Assembly: GCA_951213105.1 (NCBI GenBank)
Contig: OX578147.1
Span: forward strand, 126,524,822-126,588,821
Direction of reading: 5' to 3'
DNA: 64,000 bases
Origin: Amaurobius ferox
Taxonomy: Eukaryota > Arthropoda > Arachnida > Araneae > Amaurobiidae
The translations under genes were made by a program, and so were the position numbers. How positions within the stretch are numbered: the stretch's first letter is position 1; every line of letters begins with the position of its first letter. The notes under the pieces are model-generated. The model was not told the origin of the DNA, did not search any database, and saw only the letters and a program-made list of their open reading frames with translations. This document shows positions 35,960-48,297 of the stretch, piece after piece.

Positions 35960-36027
35960 GATTTGAGGTAGAGGAAAGTGAAAACTCTATTCTTGAAGCC
36001 CTAAACCACCTTATCATGCGCCAATGA
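35851..36027 (+). pseudogene. winged-helix-like terminal exon or retrocopy with stop
   Basis: 58 codons after an acceptor-like 'ccattccacag'. The residues (VIERRSRILVILLDLAARA, then GEIRDALIRRFE and SILEALNHLIMRQ) have the rhythm of a small winged-helix domain such as the C-terminus of MCM-type proteins. The frame past the TGA still reads like the expected wing (VEREGTRYN), suggesting a nonsense mutation. The family is uncertain. Confidence 0.35.
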
Positions 36028-36345
36028 GTAGAGCGAGAAGGAACTAGATACAATTTTTTTTTTAAGCGTAGGGTTCCGAAGGCGTTAGAAGTTTGAAGAC
36101 CACTGGACTAGAGTAATTCTAATAAAATTTGGTACAAAAATTACAATCCGTGAATACTGGAAGCCACGTAATCGAATGTGAAGAATCCCCCAAAATTTTC
36201 GAGTGAAATTTTGAAAAAATCAAAACCTTCAAAAAAGTTAGGCAAATAGACATTTTTACGTAATTTTTCCTTAGAAAACAATTGAAATAAACTTTAGAAC
36301 GCTAACATGAACCGTTCTCGAGATATCGCACATTTTTCAAATAAA

Positions 36346-36785
36346 TCACTTTCCGACTTTAATGCAATTTTATTTAAACTGTAAACATCTCTAAAATGTG
36401 ATACATTCCACTAGATACATACACATACATTCCACTATTTTAAAAATTATCACAATACTACATTAATTTATTATATTTTAAAACTTTATCGAAATAAATG
36501 AACTTCATTTAAATGGCGACATTGAAATATAAATTATCTGGTTTAAACATCACTAAAATGCGATACATTCCTCGGTAATATTTCTAAAATTATCATAATA
36601 CTACAATAATTTATTATATTTGAAAACTTCATCGAAAACAAATGAACTTTATTCAAATGACATCATCGAAATATAAATCGCCTGGCTCTCTGTATAAAAG
36701 CAGCATTTCATTCATAATTTTTTTTTCCATTTATCACAATACTATGTCATTCATCACAATACTATAATAATTTATTTTATTTAAA
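36346..36785 (-). repeat. R1 repeat, part split by element A (left half)
   Basis: Inverted R1 tail ('tgcaattttatttaaac', 'catctctaaaatgtgatac') with an internal duplication. The sequence stops at ATTTAAA (36779-36785) and resumes in register at 48642 after element A. Confidence 0.7.
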
Positions 36786-36884
36786 GTAGAAAGGAAAGCG
36801 GTGTTCACCGCCGAAGGCAGTACGTGCGGTATGGCCGCCATCTTGAATTCCGTAATCCTGGACAGGGGGTCAAAAGCCCTGACC

Positions 36885-37432
36885 ATCCGACTCGTCCAGG
36901 ACAGGGGGTTGTTGTGACCCAGACCGTCCGAGCTACCAGAAAGGTGTAAGATAACTGTTTGGACGGCCGGGAAGTGCCACCCAATTTGGACCGGAACCCA
37001 GTAGGGGAGGCATCCACAGGGACCGTACCCTCCTTCCCCTACCACCAACCTCTCGGAAGGACTTACGGACCCACATGTTTAACGTGATACTCCGCATGAA
37101 CACGGCGGCAGTTTTGGCAGTGGCTGGAATCGAACCCGGGCCTACCGAGTGCAACTCCAGCGCGCTAACCAATGGGCTACGGTGCCCCCCTGGATAGGGG
37201 GTTGAGACCCAGACCGTCCGACCTACCAGAAAGGTGTAAGGTAACTGTATGGACGGCCGGGAAGTGCCACCCAATTTAGACCGGAACCCAGTGGGGGAGG
37301 ATTCCACAGGGACCGTACCCTCCTTCCCCTACCACCAACCTCTCGGAAGGACTTACGGACCCACATCCCTGGATAGGGGGTTGAAACCCAGACCGTCCGA
37401 CCTACCAGAAAGGTGTAAGGTAACTTGTTTGG
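36885..37432 (-). mobile_element. SINE cluster (tRNA-derived), minus strand
   Basis: Two to three overlapping copies of the SINE seen at 2716. The best tRNA-like head lies at about 37128-37192 (complement): 'tagcccattggttagcgcgc' as A-box and 'gggttcgattcc' as B-box. Body and tail ('ggacggccgggaagtgccac') appear at about 36955, 37250 and, truncated, 37390. It is inserted in the left terminus of element A. Confidence 0.85.
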
Positions 37433-37599
37433 AAAAAGGTGGGGAGAATGAAAAAAGGTGGGGGTAAAAATTTTTGAGAAACTTTTTTTCGGGTGGCAAC
37501 GATTTTATAGTCTTGTACGAGGGGTTAAGGGAGAAATTAATTTTTTTGGATGAGATTTTTCTAAGTAGGGAAGAAACTTTTTTGGGGTGGCAACACCTG

Positions 37600-38000
37600 C
37601 AAAGGCGGTATGGAGCTATCAGCGCCGCCTAGCGGCAGAAAGCTGAACTATGGGGATTTAGCTTTGGTTTTTTGTTTGTTTGGGTTGTCATAGCAACACC
37701 TGTATGGGGGTGGCAACACCTTCGAAGGCGGAATGGAACTATGAGCGCCCCTAGCGTCGAAAAGTGGAACTATCGAGGATGATATTTGGGATTTTTTCTA
37801 AGTAGGGGAGAAACTTTTTTGGGAGTGGTAACACCTGCGAAGGCGGAATGGAGCCATGAGCGCCCCCTAGCGGCGAAAAGTGGAACTATCGAGGATGATA
37901 TTTGGGATTTTTTCTAAGTAGGGTATTTTTTCTAAATCTTTTTTTGGGGTAGCAACACCATGGAAAGCGGAATGGAACCATCAGCGCCCCCTAGCGGCGG
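37600..38000. promoter_or_regulatory. four CTCF-like motifs in terminal repeats of element A
   Basis: AGCGCCCCCTAGCGGC or close variants at 37621, 37744, 37859 and 37983. The complement fits the animal CTCF core CCASYAGRKGGCRS with one mismatch at most in the best copies. Each sits in a repeated unit of about 115-125 bp beginning 'ggtggcaacacc'. Confidence 0.5.
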
Positions 38001-38189
38001 AAATGGGAATTAAAATTAAAACTGGGTAATTTTTTCTGATAGTTGGGATTTTTTTTTCTTTTTCTAAATGAGTTAGAATGAATTAAATAAAGTAATTAAA
38101 TATGCCAGGAGCATGCCAAGGTACATCCTTTTGCCTTCTAAAAAATAGTTCTTACCCTATATTGCGGTTACGAAGTGAACTCTGAGAAT

Positions 38190-38965
38190 TCTGCATTTTA
38201 CTAACAAAATTTCGTAAATGCAAGTTTTTTTCTTATAATTTTTCGCAAATGTAAGTTTTTTACTTTTCAAAAACCACACGTGCTGTTTTCTCTATGGAAA
38301 TTAATATAGGTTTTCGCACTTGTGCTTTTTTTTAACTTTTTTTCACAAAACGCACTTTTTACGTGTAAAAAACTAACAAAAACATGTTTCTAAAGTAGCA
38401 GAATTTCGGGAATTCGAGGGGGGATGTTTCCCCAATCATTTCGGCCTTCGATTTTAAGAATTTAAAAAAGAAATAAATATTTTAAATAATCGTGGAAGTG
38501 TGCTTATGTCCAAAACACTTAAGTGTTATGAATCTCGCAAGTTAATTAAAGGATTAAATTAAACGACTATGTATTGAATATCCGTATCCCAGGAGCATGT
38601 CAAAGACATGCCAAGGTATACCAAGGTCATTGTTCTCACACTATCCCTCCGTTATATCGTGGTTACGAAGTGAACTGTAAGAATATCGTATGATGAAGAG
38701 AGATGCTTGCCCTATTCGTATGTTAAAGACGGTTACGAATACTTAACTGTAAGAATTCTGCATTTTACTAACAAAATTTCGTAAATGCAAGTTTTTTTTC
38801 TTATATTTTTTCGCAAATGTAAGTTTTATACTTTTCAAAATCCACACATGTGCTGTTTTCTCTATGGAAATTAACATAGGTTTTCGCACTTGTGCTTTTT
38901 TTTAAGGTTTTTTCACAAAAGCACACATTTTACTTGTAAAAATCTAACAAAAATATGTTTTAAAG
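38190..38965 (+). repeat. two dispersed copies of the 164-bp Polinton repeat
   Basis: 38193-38400 and 38760-38960 both carry 'tttcgtaaatgcaagttttt', 'ctgttttctctatgg' and 'ttttcgcacttgtgct', the unit that forms a tandem array in element B (53460-54265). Confidence 0.8.
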
Positions 38966-39099
38966 TAATAGAATCGCGTGAATTAGTGTTTCAAATTTGC
39001 AGAATTGCATGAATTGGTGTTTTTAAAGTAGTAGAATCACACGAATTAGTGTTTTAAAGTAGCAGAATCGAGTGATCGACTATATTCGATGAATAACTC

Positions 39100-40218
39100 T
39101 ATTCGAGGAGGTGTATATACCCAATGAAGGAATCCATAGACCGTTTATCAGCGATCCGCGAAACATTTAAGTGAGTAATGTTATGAATCCCGCATCCATT
39201 TTAGTCCGAAAATCTAGAAAACCCCCAGAGAATATGCTTATTTTAAAAATAAGTATTATAAAAAAAGGATTAGTGTATCAGTTTATACGCATAGTGTGTC
39301 TTATTTCCCCAAATCCCGCCGTTTTAAAAAATAAAAGTACATACCAGAACCCTCCACGCTTAAGTCTCGTAAAAAATTATATAGGTATGAGCGCCCCCGC
39401 CCAACCCTTTTGTGCAGATGGAGGGGACATATTTAAGAGTCTCGACACTAGGAGAATACGTAGTGGGCGTTGACACGTGTAATATTACTGAATAAGAAAT
39501 TGCTTAACCCGAAATACGAGCGAGTCTATATTCAGGAGATATATAGCCGAAAATGGTTATCTTGTGATTTTTAACGTTTGAAATAGCAACATACACGATA
39601 ATTTCTTTACGACGAATAACATATATGTTTGTATGCATACCAGTTTTAAGTGAAATTTAACACATATAACTTTCTAAGGGAGAGAGAAACGCCTAATGAG
39701 GTGATACATATGATACACGCGGTCAACACAAATCGGCGAAATAATTGATGAGATAGTTTTTAAAGACGAGACTTTGAAATTTTTTTTCGATAAATAAGGT
39801 ATTTGAGGTTATTTGACGTGTGAATGATCGATACATGGTAATAAAATCAGGAACTAGGCTAAGTTTTCAAGTATAGAACTTTGAAGTCTTTAGCTAAATG
39901 TAATATGTGCCAACATTTTATAAAATGATATCACCTGCAGAGTGAGTATACGGCGACCCCATCATCAGCAGCTAATTACAAAGTGTCGAACTAGACGAAC
40001 ATTTCTACGATAGAAAATTTAAATATCCTAACCAAATACAATGCTTTGTAGCTTTTAAAGGGTTGGAAACACCTACTGAGGAGGCATGCATGATACTTAT
40101 AGCCGATACATAGCCATGAAATGGAGAACTAACAAAGATTTTTTAGGGTTAAAACTTGAATTTATAATTAAACATGATTTCTACTAACTACTGCAAAGGG
40201 AGAAATGCATAGTAGTAG
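39100..40218. repeat. element A interior: degenerate tandem repeats, left part
   Basis: From about 39480 irregular units of 110-120 bp share 'gaactttgaaatttt', 'aagtaaatg', 'aaacacctaatgaggt' and 'gatacacatcgccgatacat'. A 100-codon frame at 39171-39473 has no recognisable family and unusual composition. Confidence 0.5.
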
Positions 40219-40904
40219 TTATAAAATGGGGGTTCACCGGCAGATCGGGGAGACGGTGCCGGAGGAAGCTTCCTCTTTGGGGAGGGAGTTTCCCTCTTTG
40301 GGGAGGAAGGTTCCTCTTTTGGGAGGAAGTTTGGTGAGGCGGTGCAGCACCGGATACCCCTCAGAGGGTCTTTAGACCAATGTCCTCTTTGGGGAGGATT
40401 CTCTCGGAGGGTCTTTAGACCAATGTCCTCTTTTGGGAGGATGCCTCTCGGAGGCAATTTTACCTCTTTCCTAGTATTGCGAAAGAGGCCTCGGCCAAGA
40501 GGCCAATTGCGAAACAGGCCTCATAGCCTCGGAGTGCATTGCACAAAGAGGGGATGACCTTTGAGCGGAGTGAATCGTGTTGAGAGGGAAGGACCTTCGA
40601 AAGTGGTTTCAAGGGATGTCGCAATTGGCAATTGCACAATCTAGAAATGACGTGTCGCAATCAGCGATTGACCTTTGACCGGAGTACATTGGAAGACGTG
40701 TCGCAATCTCCGATTGACCTTTGATTGCACAATCACAGGCGCTCTTAGCACACGTCCTCCCTCGACGCTGGTCAATGACAAAGTGATCATTCTTATCAGC
40801 GTGACGTAGTTAAAGCGCCCTCTCGCGAAAGTTGATGAAGTGCTGCCATCTATCGGCATTTTTTTCCCCAAAAGAATTTAATTTCTCACTTGTCAGATAC
40901 GGGA

Positions 40905-40977
40905 CTCGAACATGGAACTATTGGATTACAACGATAACGTCTTATCGTTGTGCCAGCTGGCTCACGCTCCATATAAT
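40905..40977 (-). other. tRNA-like / Pol III-type segment in left arm
   Basis: Mirror copy of 44749-44827 with a few substitutions; B-box-like 'gttcgagtcccgt' when read on the minus strand. Confidence 0.35.
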
Positions 40978-41837
40978 CTTAGCATCCAAGTGACGATTGT
41001 GAAAGTAGACCGAAGATAGAATATTTTTCGACGTTCGCTCGGCGTGCTATGAACAGATTGAATAGCGATGTATTTTAAAAAGGGATCCATTTTTCGATGT
41101 GTTTCAAAACAGAATGTAATGTTAAGTTACGAACTGAATATAAAATTGTGTTGTGAATTATAACACTATGATTTTTTAAAACAAATTGAATACACAATTA
41201 CGGATTTCCAGTGAACACAAAATTGTATTAAGTGGATTCTAACACTACGATTGTTCAGCACATGTTTTTTAAAACGAATTTAATACTCAAGTATAGTTAC
41301 ACATTTTCAAAAATTGTGTTAAGTGAATAGGATTCAACCTTTTTAAAAACATGAATGTAATACTTAGCTAAAATTGTATTAAGTGAACAAGATTCGACCA
41401 TTCCAAGTGATATATACCAATGTGATTTTAAGTGTGTTTAAAAATAAATCTAACAGTATATATCGAAATGATTTCGAATGTTCAAAAACAAAAATATAAT
41501 AGATTACGAATTTCCAGTGAACACAAAAATTGTGTTATGTGAATAGGATTCAACCATTTTAAGTGTTGTGCATTTAAAAACAAATTTAAACTCATGGCGC
41601 ATTATACTTAGCTAAAATTGTATTAAGTGAACAAGATTCAAACATTTTAAGTGTGTACTTAAAAACATGAATGTAATAATACTTAGCTAAAATTGTATTA
41701 AGTGAATAGGATTCGACCATTCTAAGTGATATATACCAATGTGATTTTAAGTGTGTTTAAAAATAAATCTAACAGTATATATCGAAATGATTTTTTTTCA
41801 TTTTATAAAAATAATAATGAAATGATTTCGAATGAAA

Positions 41838-41965
41838 ATTGGAACTCACGTGCGACATCTTCACAGCTTGCCGACCACACTGCAAATGAGACACACGAAC
41901 TCATTACTCTATTAAAAATGACCTTACATCTGTTACGTCAGCATTTTGAGCTGTTGCCACTTATT
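41838..41965 (-). promoter_or_regulatory. promoter-like module, left arm (CRE degenerate)
   Basis: Inverted copy of 43770-43892. The CRE reads TTACGTCA here (41933-41940) instead of TGACGTCA, one of the few differences between arms. Confidence 0.4.
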
Positions 41966-42105
41966 TTTTATGGTATATTTTAATAACCTCCTTGCGCTAA
42001 CCACTGATTTGTCGCACATAATCTGAATAGTGCATTGAATATGATTTAACCATTTTTAAAGTGGTGGGTATAATTGAAATATCGAGATTTAGAATTTAAC
42101 AAGCT

Positions 42106-43625
42106 AATTCTCTAAAGTATGAAGATTCATAAACAATGTTGTGTTTCAATCTCTAAGAATCGGTGAAAATTCGACTCTAGTTTCTTAAAAATCTACTAAG
42201 TTGAGATTTATTCTGTAATAAGTGGTGGATCTCAGTTTAGTTCTGTCATTTTCTGTGTATTGTTAAATATGTACATTCAAATGTGTCCATTCATTAAGAA
42301 CAGGATGGTTTTATGGTGCACCTACAGCCGCGAAATCGTGGCATTTCTATATGCATGTCAGTAATGTCATGTATTAAGATATCAAAACTCATTATATGTT
42401 TCTTTTAAGGTGTTAACTACATACCTTTCATATTTTTAATGTTATTGCAATGTAGTGTACTTGTCTCAGAGGGTCACTCTTTCATTTAAATTCAATGTTA
42501 TCAATCGCATATCCTTAAAAACAGTATGTTATATTCTATTCTTCTTTAAGACAGTTTTTTAAAAAAAAATATAGTCATTTAATGATCTTAAGCGTTGTAT
42601 TGAAGTGTTAAGATCTTCCACCCCTTTTATGCATTGTATAATTTAATAAATTTTTCATTTAAATATGTGATTTGCTTAAAACAATAATATTGCAATTTTC
42701 TGGCTCTGCGAACATGAACTTTGGGTCACTATCTAATATACTGATAAGCGCGATAAGCTATATAGCCGATTTGGAATGTATTCAGTGTGAGAGTCGTTGG
42801 TTTGCATATTGTGGGGGGGGGGGGGATCTGTATTTATAATACAAAATATGTATTCATATACATATTCTTTCTCAGAGCATATTTTTCAAAGTAAGATCCA
42901 CACATATTAGTATTGTTTATGGAAATGTAAGGTTCCAATCATGCATTTGCAGTCGTCAGATTTCCCCTTGGACGAATTCAGACGTAACATACATCTCTAA
43001 TTTTTTTTTTTTTCAAAACTATAACTTCAAATTTAGAAGGTATATGGAATATCTGCTTATATGAAATTTAAAAAAAAAATGGTTAGCATAAGGCAGTTAA
43101 TAGCAAGTTATTAAAAAAAAGCGTAATTAAGAAAGAATAACTGCGTGGTGGCAACACATCAAAATGATGACGTCATTATAGATAAGATATAATTTTTAAT
43201 AATGTAATGAGAGTGTATCACTCATTTGTAGATTGGACAGCAGCTAGTGAAGACGCCGTTCCGTGAGTTCTAATTTTGTTAACTATTTTCAGTGTGAATA
43301 TAAAAATTATATAAAATGTTTCTAAATATTCAAACTTAGAAGCTTCACAACTTTAGCTAAGTATAATGTAGTATTTTAAAGGTTGCGAAATATATTTTGT
43401 ATGTGTTTAAATTTGTTTTTAAGTATACAACACTTAAAATGGTTGAATCTTGTTCACTATATAAAAACACACACATTTAAGAAAAGAAAAAAAAATTGTC
43501 ACACACTTTTAAAATTCTATAATGGTACTAAAATTACGATGTACACTGTGAAAATGGTCAAATCATATTCGCTGGCTTTTATTCATTTCAAACTTAATGC
43601 TAAAGTTTTGGGACGTATCTGTGAA
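42106..43625. other. unique centre of nested element
   Basis: AT-rich, with a G13 run at about 42816-42829. Coding potential is not convincing. A promoter-like module lies at 43140-43275. Confidence 0.45.
43140..43275 (+). promoter_or_regulatory. CRE plus initiator plus 5' splice site module, copy 1
   Basis: TGACGTCA at 43168-43175, about 50 bp later 'tcactcatttgtagattgg', then GTGAGT at 43263-43268. A diverged direct copy lies at 43770-43892. The layout resembles a promoter with a short non-coding first exon, or a microexon between acceptor and donor. Confidence 0.4.
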
Positions 43626-43769
43626 AGCTTGTTAAATTCTAAATCTCGATATTTCAATTATACCCACCACTTTAAAAATGATTTAATCATATTCAATGCA
43701 CTATTCAGATTATGTGCGACAAATCAGTGGTTCGCGCAAGGAGGTTATTAAAATATACCATAAAAAATA

Positions 43770-43892
43770 AGTGGCAACAGCTCAAAATGCTGACGTCACA
43801 GATGTAAGGTCATCTTTAATAGAGTAATGAGTTCGTGTGTCTCATTTGCAGTGTGGTCGGCAAGCTGTGAAGATGTCGCACGTGAGTTCCAA
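43770..43892 (+). promoter_or_regulatory. CRE plus initiator plus 5' splice site module, copy 2
   Basis: TGACGTCA at 43791-43798, 'gtctcatttgcagtgtgg' about 40 bp later, and GTGAGT at 43882-43887. Conserved with copy 1 exactly at these three signals while the sequence between has drifted. Confidence 0.4.
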
Positions 43893-44748
43893 TTTTCATT
43901 CGAAATCATTTCATTATTATTTTTATAAAATGAAAAAAAATCATTTCGATATATACTGTTAGATTTATTTTTAAACACACTTAAAATCACATTGGTATAT
44001 ATCACTTAGAATGGTCGAATCCTATTCACTTAATACAATTTTAGCTAAGTATTATTACATTCATGTTTTTAAGTACACACCTAAAATGTTTGAATCTTAT
44101 TCACTTAATACAATTTTAGCTAAATATAATGCGCCATGAGTTTAAATTTGTTTTTAAGTGCACAACACTTAAAATGGTTGAATCCTATTCATTTAACACA
44201 ATTTTGTGTTCACTGGAAATTCGTAATCTATTATATTTTTGTTTTTAAACATTTGAAATCATTTCGAAATATACTGTTAGATTTATTTTTAAACACACTT
44301 AAAATCACATTGGTATATATTACTTAGAATGGTCGAATCTTGTTCACTTAATACAATTTTAGCTAAGTATTACATTCATGTTTTTAAAAGGGTTGAATCC
44401 TATTCACTTAATACAATTTTTGGAAATGTGTAACTATACTTGAGTATTAAATTCGTTTTAAAAAACATCGTAGTGTTAGAATCCACTTAATACAATTTTT
44501 GTGTTCACTGGAAATCCGTAATTGTGTATTCAATTTGTTTTAAAAAATCATAGTGTTATAATTCACAATACAATTTTATATTCAGTTCGTAACTTAACAT
44601 TACATTCTGTTTTGAAACACATCGAAAAACGGATCCCTTTTTAAAATACATCGCTATTCAATCTGTTCATAGCACGCCGAGCGAACCTCGCAAAATATTC
44701 TATCTTCGGTCTACTTTCACAATCGTCACTTGGATGCTAAGATTATAT

Positions 44749-44827
44749 GGAGCGTGAGCCAGCTGGCACGACGGATAAGATGTTACCGTTGTAATCCAAT
44801 AGTTCCGAGTTCGAGTCCCGTATCTGA
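44749..44827 (+). other. tRNA-like / Pol III-type segment in right arm
   Basis: A-box-like 'gtgagccagctggcacgacg' and B-box-like 'gttcgagtcccgt', spaced as in a tRNA gene. The cloverleaf stems pair poorly, so this is more likely a tRNA-derived promoter or SINE relic than a working tRNA. Confidence 0.35.
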
Positions 44828-45511
44828 CAAGTGAGAAATTAAATTCTTTTGGAAAAAAAAATGCCGATAGATGGCAGCACTTCATCAACTTTCGCGAGAG
44901 GGCGCTTTAACTACGTCACGCTGATAAGAATGATCACTTTGTCATTGACCAGCGTCGAGGGAGGACGTGTGCTAAGAGCTCCTGTGATTGTGCAATCAAA
45001 GGTCAATCGGCGATTGCGACACGTCTTCCAATGTACTCCGGTCAAAGGTCAATCGCTGATTGCGACACGTCATTTCTAGGTTGTGCAATCGTCGATTGCG
45101 ACATCCATTGAAACCAATTTCGAAGGTCCTCCCCTCTCAACACGATTCATTCCGCTCAAAGGTCATCCCCTCTTTGTGCAATGCACTCCGAGGCTATGAG
45201 GCCTGTTTCGCAATTGGCCTCTTGGCCGAGGCCTCTTTCGCAATACTAGGAAAGAGGTAGAATTGCCTCCGAGAGACATCCTCCCAAAAGAGGACATTGG
45301 TCTAAAGACCCTCCCAGAGAATCCTCCCCAAAGAGGACATTGGTCTAAAGACCCTCTGAGAGGCATCCGGTGCTGCACCGCCTCACCAAACTTCCTCCCA
45401 AAAGAGGAACCTTCCTCCCAAAAGAGGAAAACTTCCTCCCCAAAGAGGAAGCTTCCTCTGGCACCACACAGCACCGCCTCCCCGATCTGCCGGTGAACCC
45501 CCATTTTATAA

Positions 45512-47640
45512 TTACTCATAGTGAAAGGGGTTATGTATATATATAACGCATATAACCAACACCCACCGGTGGAATGCAGATCTAAGATAGTATTTTTAGG
45601 AGAAGGCATGGAATTTTTAAGTAAATGGGGTATTTAGAGGCATTTAAAGAGATATAAACATATGATAAGGTAGTATCCATAATACATAAAACTAATATAG
45701 GACAGTGAAAGGAAAACTTTAGTATTGTTTAAAGACCGAACTTAAAATTTTTAAGTAAATGTAGGTGTTTGGAAATTTTTAATAGGCTATATGCGATACA
45801 CATGCCCCATTGCAATGATGGAAAAATGGTACCGGGACGGTTTTTAAAGGTGTAACCTTAACTTTTTTCAATTAAGTAGAGAATCTACTAAATCTTAGAA
45901 GGGTGCTAGCGCTTACCGAGGGAGTATGTATAATGCACGTAAGCAGCATATAACATTAGGAAGGGGGTATTAGAAATTTTTTTAAAGATAGAACTTTAGA
46001 TTTTGGAACTATATGAGATATCAAGAAACATTTAAACAGGATGAAAACATCTAATGAGGTGGAATGGGGGTGTACTTACCCAAGACACCTAGCGGTGAAA
46101 TTATGAACTAAGATAAATTTTTAAAGTAAAAACTTTAGAAATTTCACATAAATGGCAATTTATACTAGCTTTTAAAGAAATGGAAACGGCCAGCGAGATA
46201 ACTTGGAATGAATGCAACGCCAATACATAACAGCGAAAGGAAAACCTAAATATTGTTTAAAGACTGAACTTCAAATTTCGAAGTAAATGTACATGTTCAG
46301 AAACTTTTAATGGGCTAACACATACTCGATATAACAGTAAAATGGTGAACTAAGTATAATTTATTTGGACTAAGTATTTGGACTTTTTAGTTAAATAGGG
46401 ATTTCTACTAATTTTTAAAGGGATAGAAAGGTATACTAAAGGTGTACAACAAATTTTTAGAAGGGACTTTGGGAATTTGCTAGCTAAATAGGGATTTTCA
46501 CTAATTTTTAAAGGGATATAAAGACATACTAAAGGGTATACACCAAATTTTTAGAAGGAACTTGGGGAATTTGCTAGCTAAATAGGGATTTTCACTAATT
46601 TTTAAAGTGATATAAAGACATACTAAAGGGTAAAAAACAAATTTTTAGGAGGAACTTTGGGAATTTACTAGCTAAATAGGGATTTTCACTAATTTTTAAA
46701 GGGATATAAAGACATATTAAAGGGTATACAACAAATTTTTCAGCTAAATAGGGATTTCTACTTACTTTTAAGGAATAGAAACACATACTGAAGAGTATAG
46801 AGTGTAATCATTACTAACACCTAGTGCTAAAATGAGGAATTAGCATAATATTTTAAAGATTAAACTTTAAATTTTTTGTAACTAGGCGTAACATATAAAC
46901 ACTTAAAGCGGATGAATGCGCAGATTGAGATGGCATGTGCGATACACATCATCCGCATATAGTAACAAAAGTAGAACTAAACATGTTTTTAAGGATAGAA
47001 TTTTTGGCTTCTTCACATAAATGAGGATGTTTAGAAACCCCTAAATGGTTAGAAACTACACTTTAAGTGGGAGTAGAATAGCACCATCACCAATACCTAT
47101 CGAGGGAAAATAGGAATTAGAGTAATATTTTGAGAGTGGGGCTTCAGATTTTTAGGTAAATGTTATGTTTAAAAACTTTTAAAGTAGCGCAAATGCCTAC
47201 TTTAAAAGACGAAATATGCGATACACATAGCCAATACATAGTTATGAAATAGGGAAAAGCTAAGATAGCTTTTTAGAATAACACCCTAAATTTTTTCTAA
47301 CTAAGCTCAATATATCAGCACTTAAAGCGGAATGAATACGAAGATTCAGACGGCATGCGTGATACACATCGCCGACACATAATAGCTAAATGGTGATTTT
47401 AAGTAAGTTTTTAAGGATAGAACTCTGAATTTTTTGGGTAAATGAGATGTTTAAGAATATTTAAAGAGTCAGAAACACCTAATAAGGCAGTATGAGATGC
47501 ATCATCACCAGATAACAGCGAAATGGGGATACTACAAATATTTTAAAGGGGGATCCTTAAAATTTCTAAGTAAATAACTTTTAAAGAGATGAAACATATG
47601 TAGTGAAGTTGTGTGGATAATACAGATCACCGACATTCTA
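45512..47640. repeat. element A interior: degenerate tandem repeats, right part
   Basis: Same vocabulary as 39480-40218 ('aaacttttaaagggatg', 'gatacacat', 'cgaaatggggaac') in 110-130-bp irregular units. 46390-46790 holds a tighter run of about 105-bp units around 'tagctaaatagggattttca'. Confidence 0.7.
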
Positions 47641-47957
47641 AAACAGACAAGACATGTCTATATAAGATAAAAAAAGGTTGTATGTTAGTATAAACACATT
47701 ATTCTATGTAGCAATGTAGTACATACCCCCAAGATTTATATAAAGTAATCGCGAATCCACTATACTAATCCCATCAGAAATCAGCTAAAATAATAAAATT
47801 ACCAAGCTAAAGAATATATCTAGATACTAAAACTCCAACAAACTACATTAAATTGATAAAAATCGTAACTAAATAAAATAATGAAGCTGTAACATACTAT
47901 GAAAATACTAAGTTTAATAAAATGAGAGAATAAAATCATATTGAAGTAAGTACTTAC

Positions 47958-48050
47958 ATGTTCAATCCGGCTCAAAAATGCTGCATTAGGTATAGGCCGA
48001 TGAATAATGACAGATATAACATCTCCAGCATTACCAACTAAAACCGACAT
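47958..48050 (-). CDS. possible first coding exon inside element A
   Basis: Minus strand, ATG at 48050, 31 codons beginning MSVLVGNAGDVISVIIHRP and ending at a strong donor CAT|GTAAGT (47958/47957). No downstream exon was recognised and no family is known to me. It may be a decayed gene of the element or chance. Confidence 0.3.
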
Positions 48051-48297
48051 ATTCTTAGTAGAGGACAGTTTAAATGCAATCTACCAGCATGAAATCCACA
48101 ATTAGAATAATAAAATCGATGCTTGAACACCACCGACATCCCCCTTCGCGACAAGGTCACATCAAGGTCATACCACGGTTACCGTTAAACCATGGTATAA
48201 AGAAGAATCACATGTTAAAAATTAAGAGATTTTAGTAAAATAAAGAAAATCTCTTTGTGATTATGAATGGTCTATCTATTTTTACCGTGTGTGTGTG

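Larger units (their letters stand above)
40225..45505. mobile_element. nested element with about 1.88-kb inverted terminal arms
   Basis: Arms 40225-42105 and 43626-45505 are inverted copies with high identity; the unique centre is about 1.5 kb. The ends read AATGGGGGTTCACCGGCAG, with palindromic TTATAA immediately outside both (40219-40224, 45506-45511), either a target duplication or part of the terminus. Arms contain GA-rich minirepeats, a tRNA-like B-box segment, repeated 'attgtattaagtgaa' sentences and promoter-like modules. No convincing protein gene. Confidence 0.8.

Noticed and set aside
36734..37467. Overlapping frames on both strands in the left end of element A
   Set aside because: They translate SINE copies and the terminal repeat; the same sentences recur at each SINE.
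40188..40871. Mirror-image frames in the arms (also 44849-45609)
   Set aside because: Both arms give the same peptides on opposite strands simply because they are inverted copies; composition is driven by GA-rich repeats and no family is recognised.
44749..44827. Functional tRNA gene
   Set aside because: B-box is good but acceptor and anticodon stems pair poorly and the two arm copies differ in stem positions.
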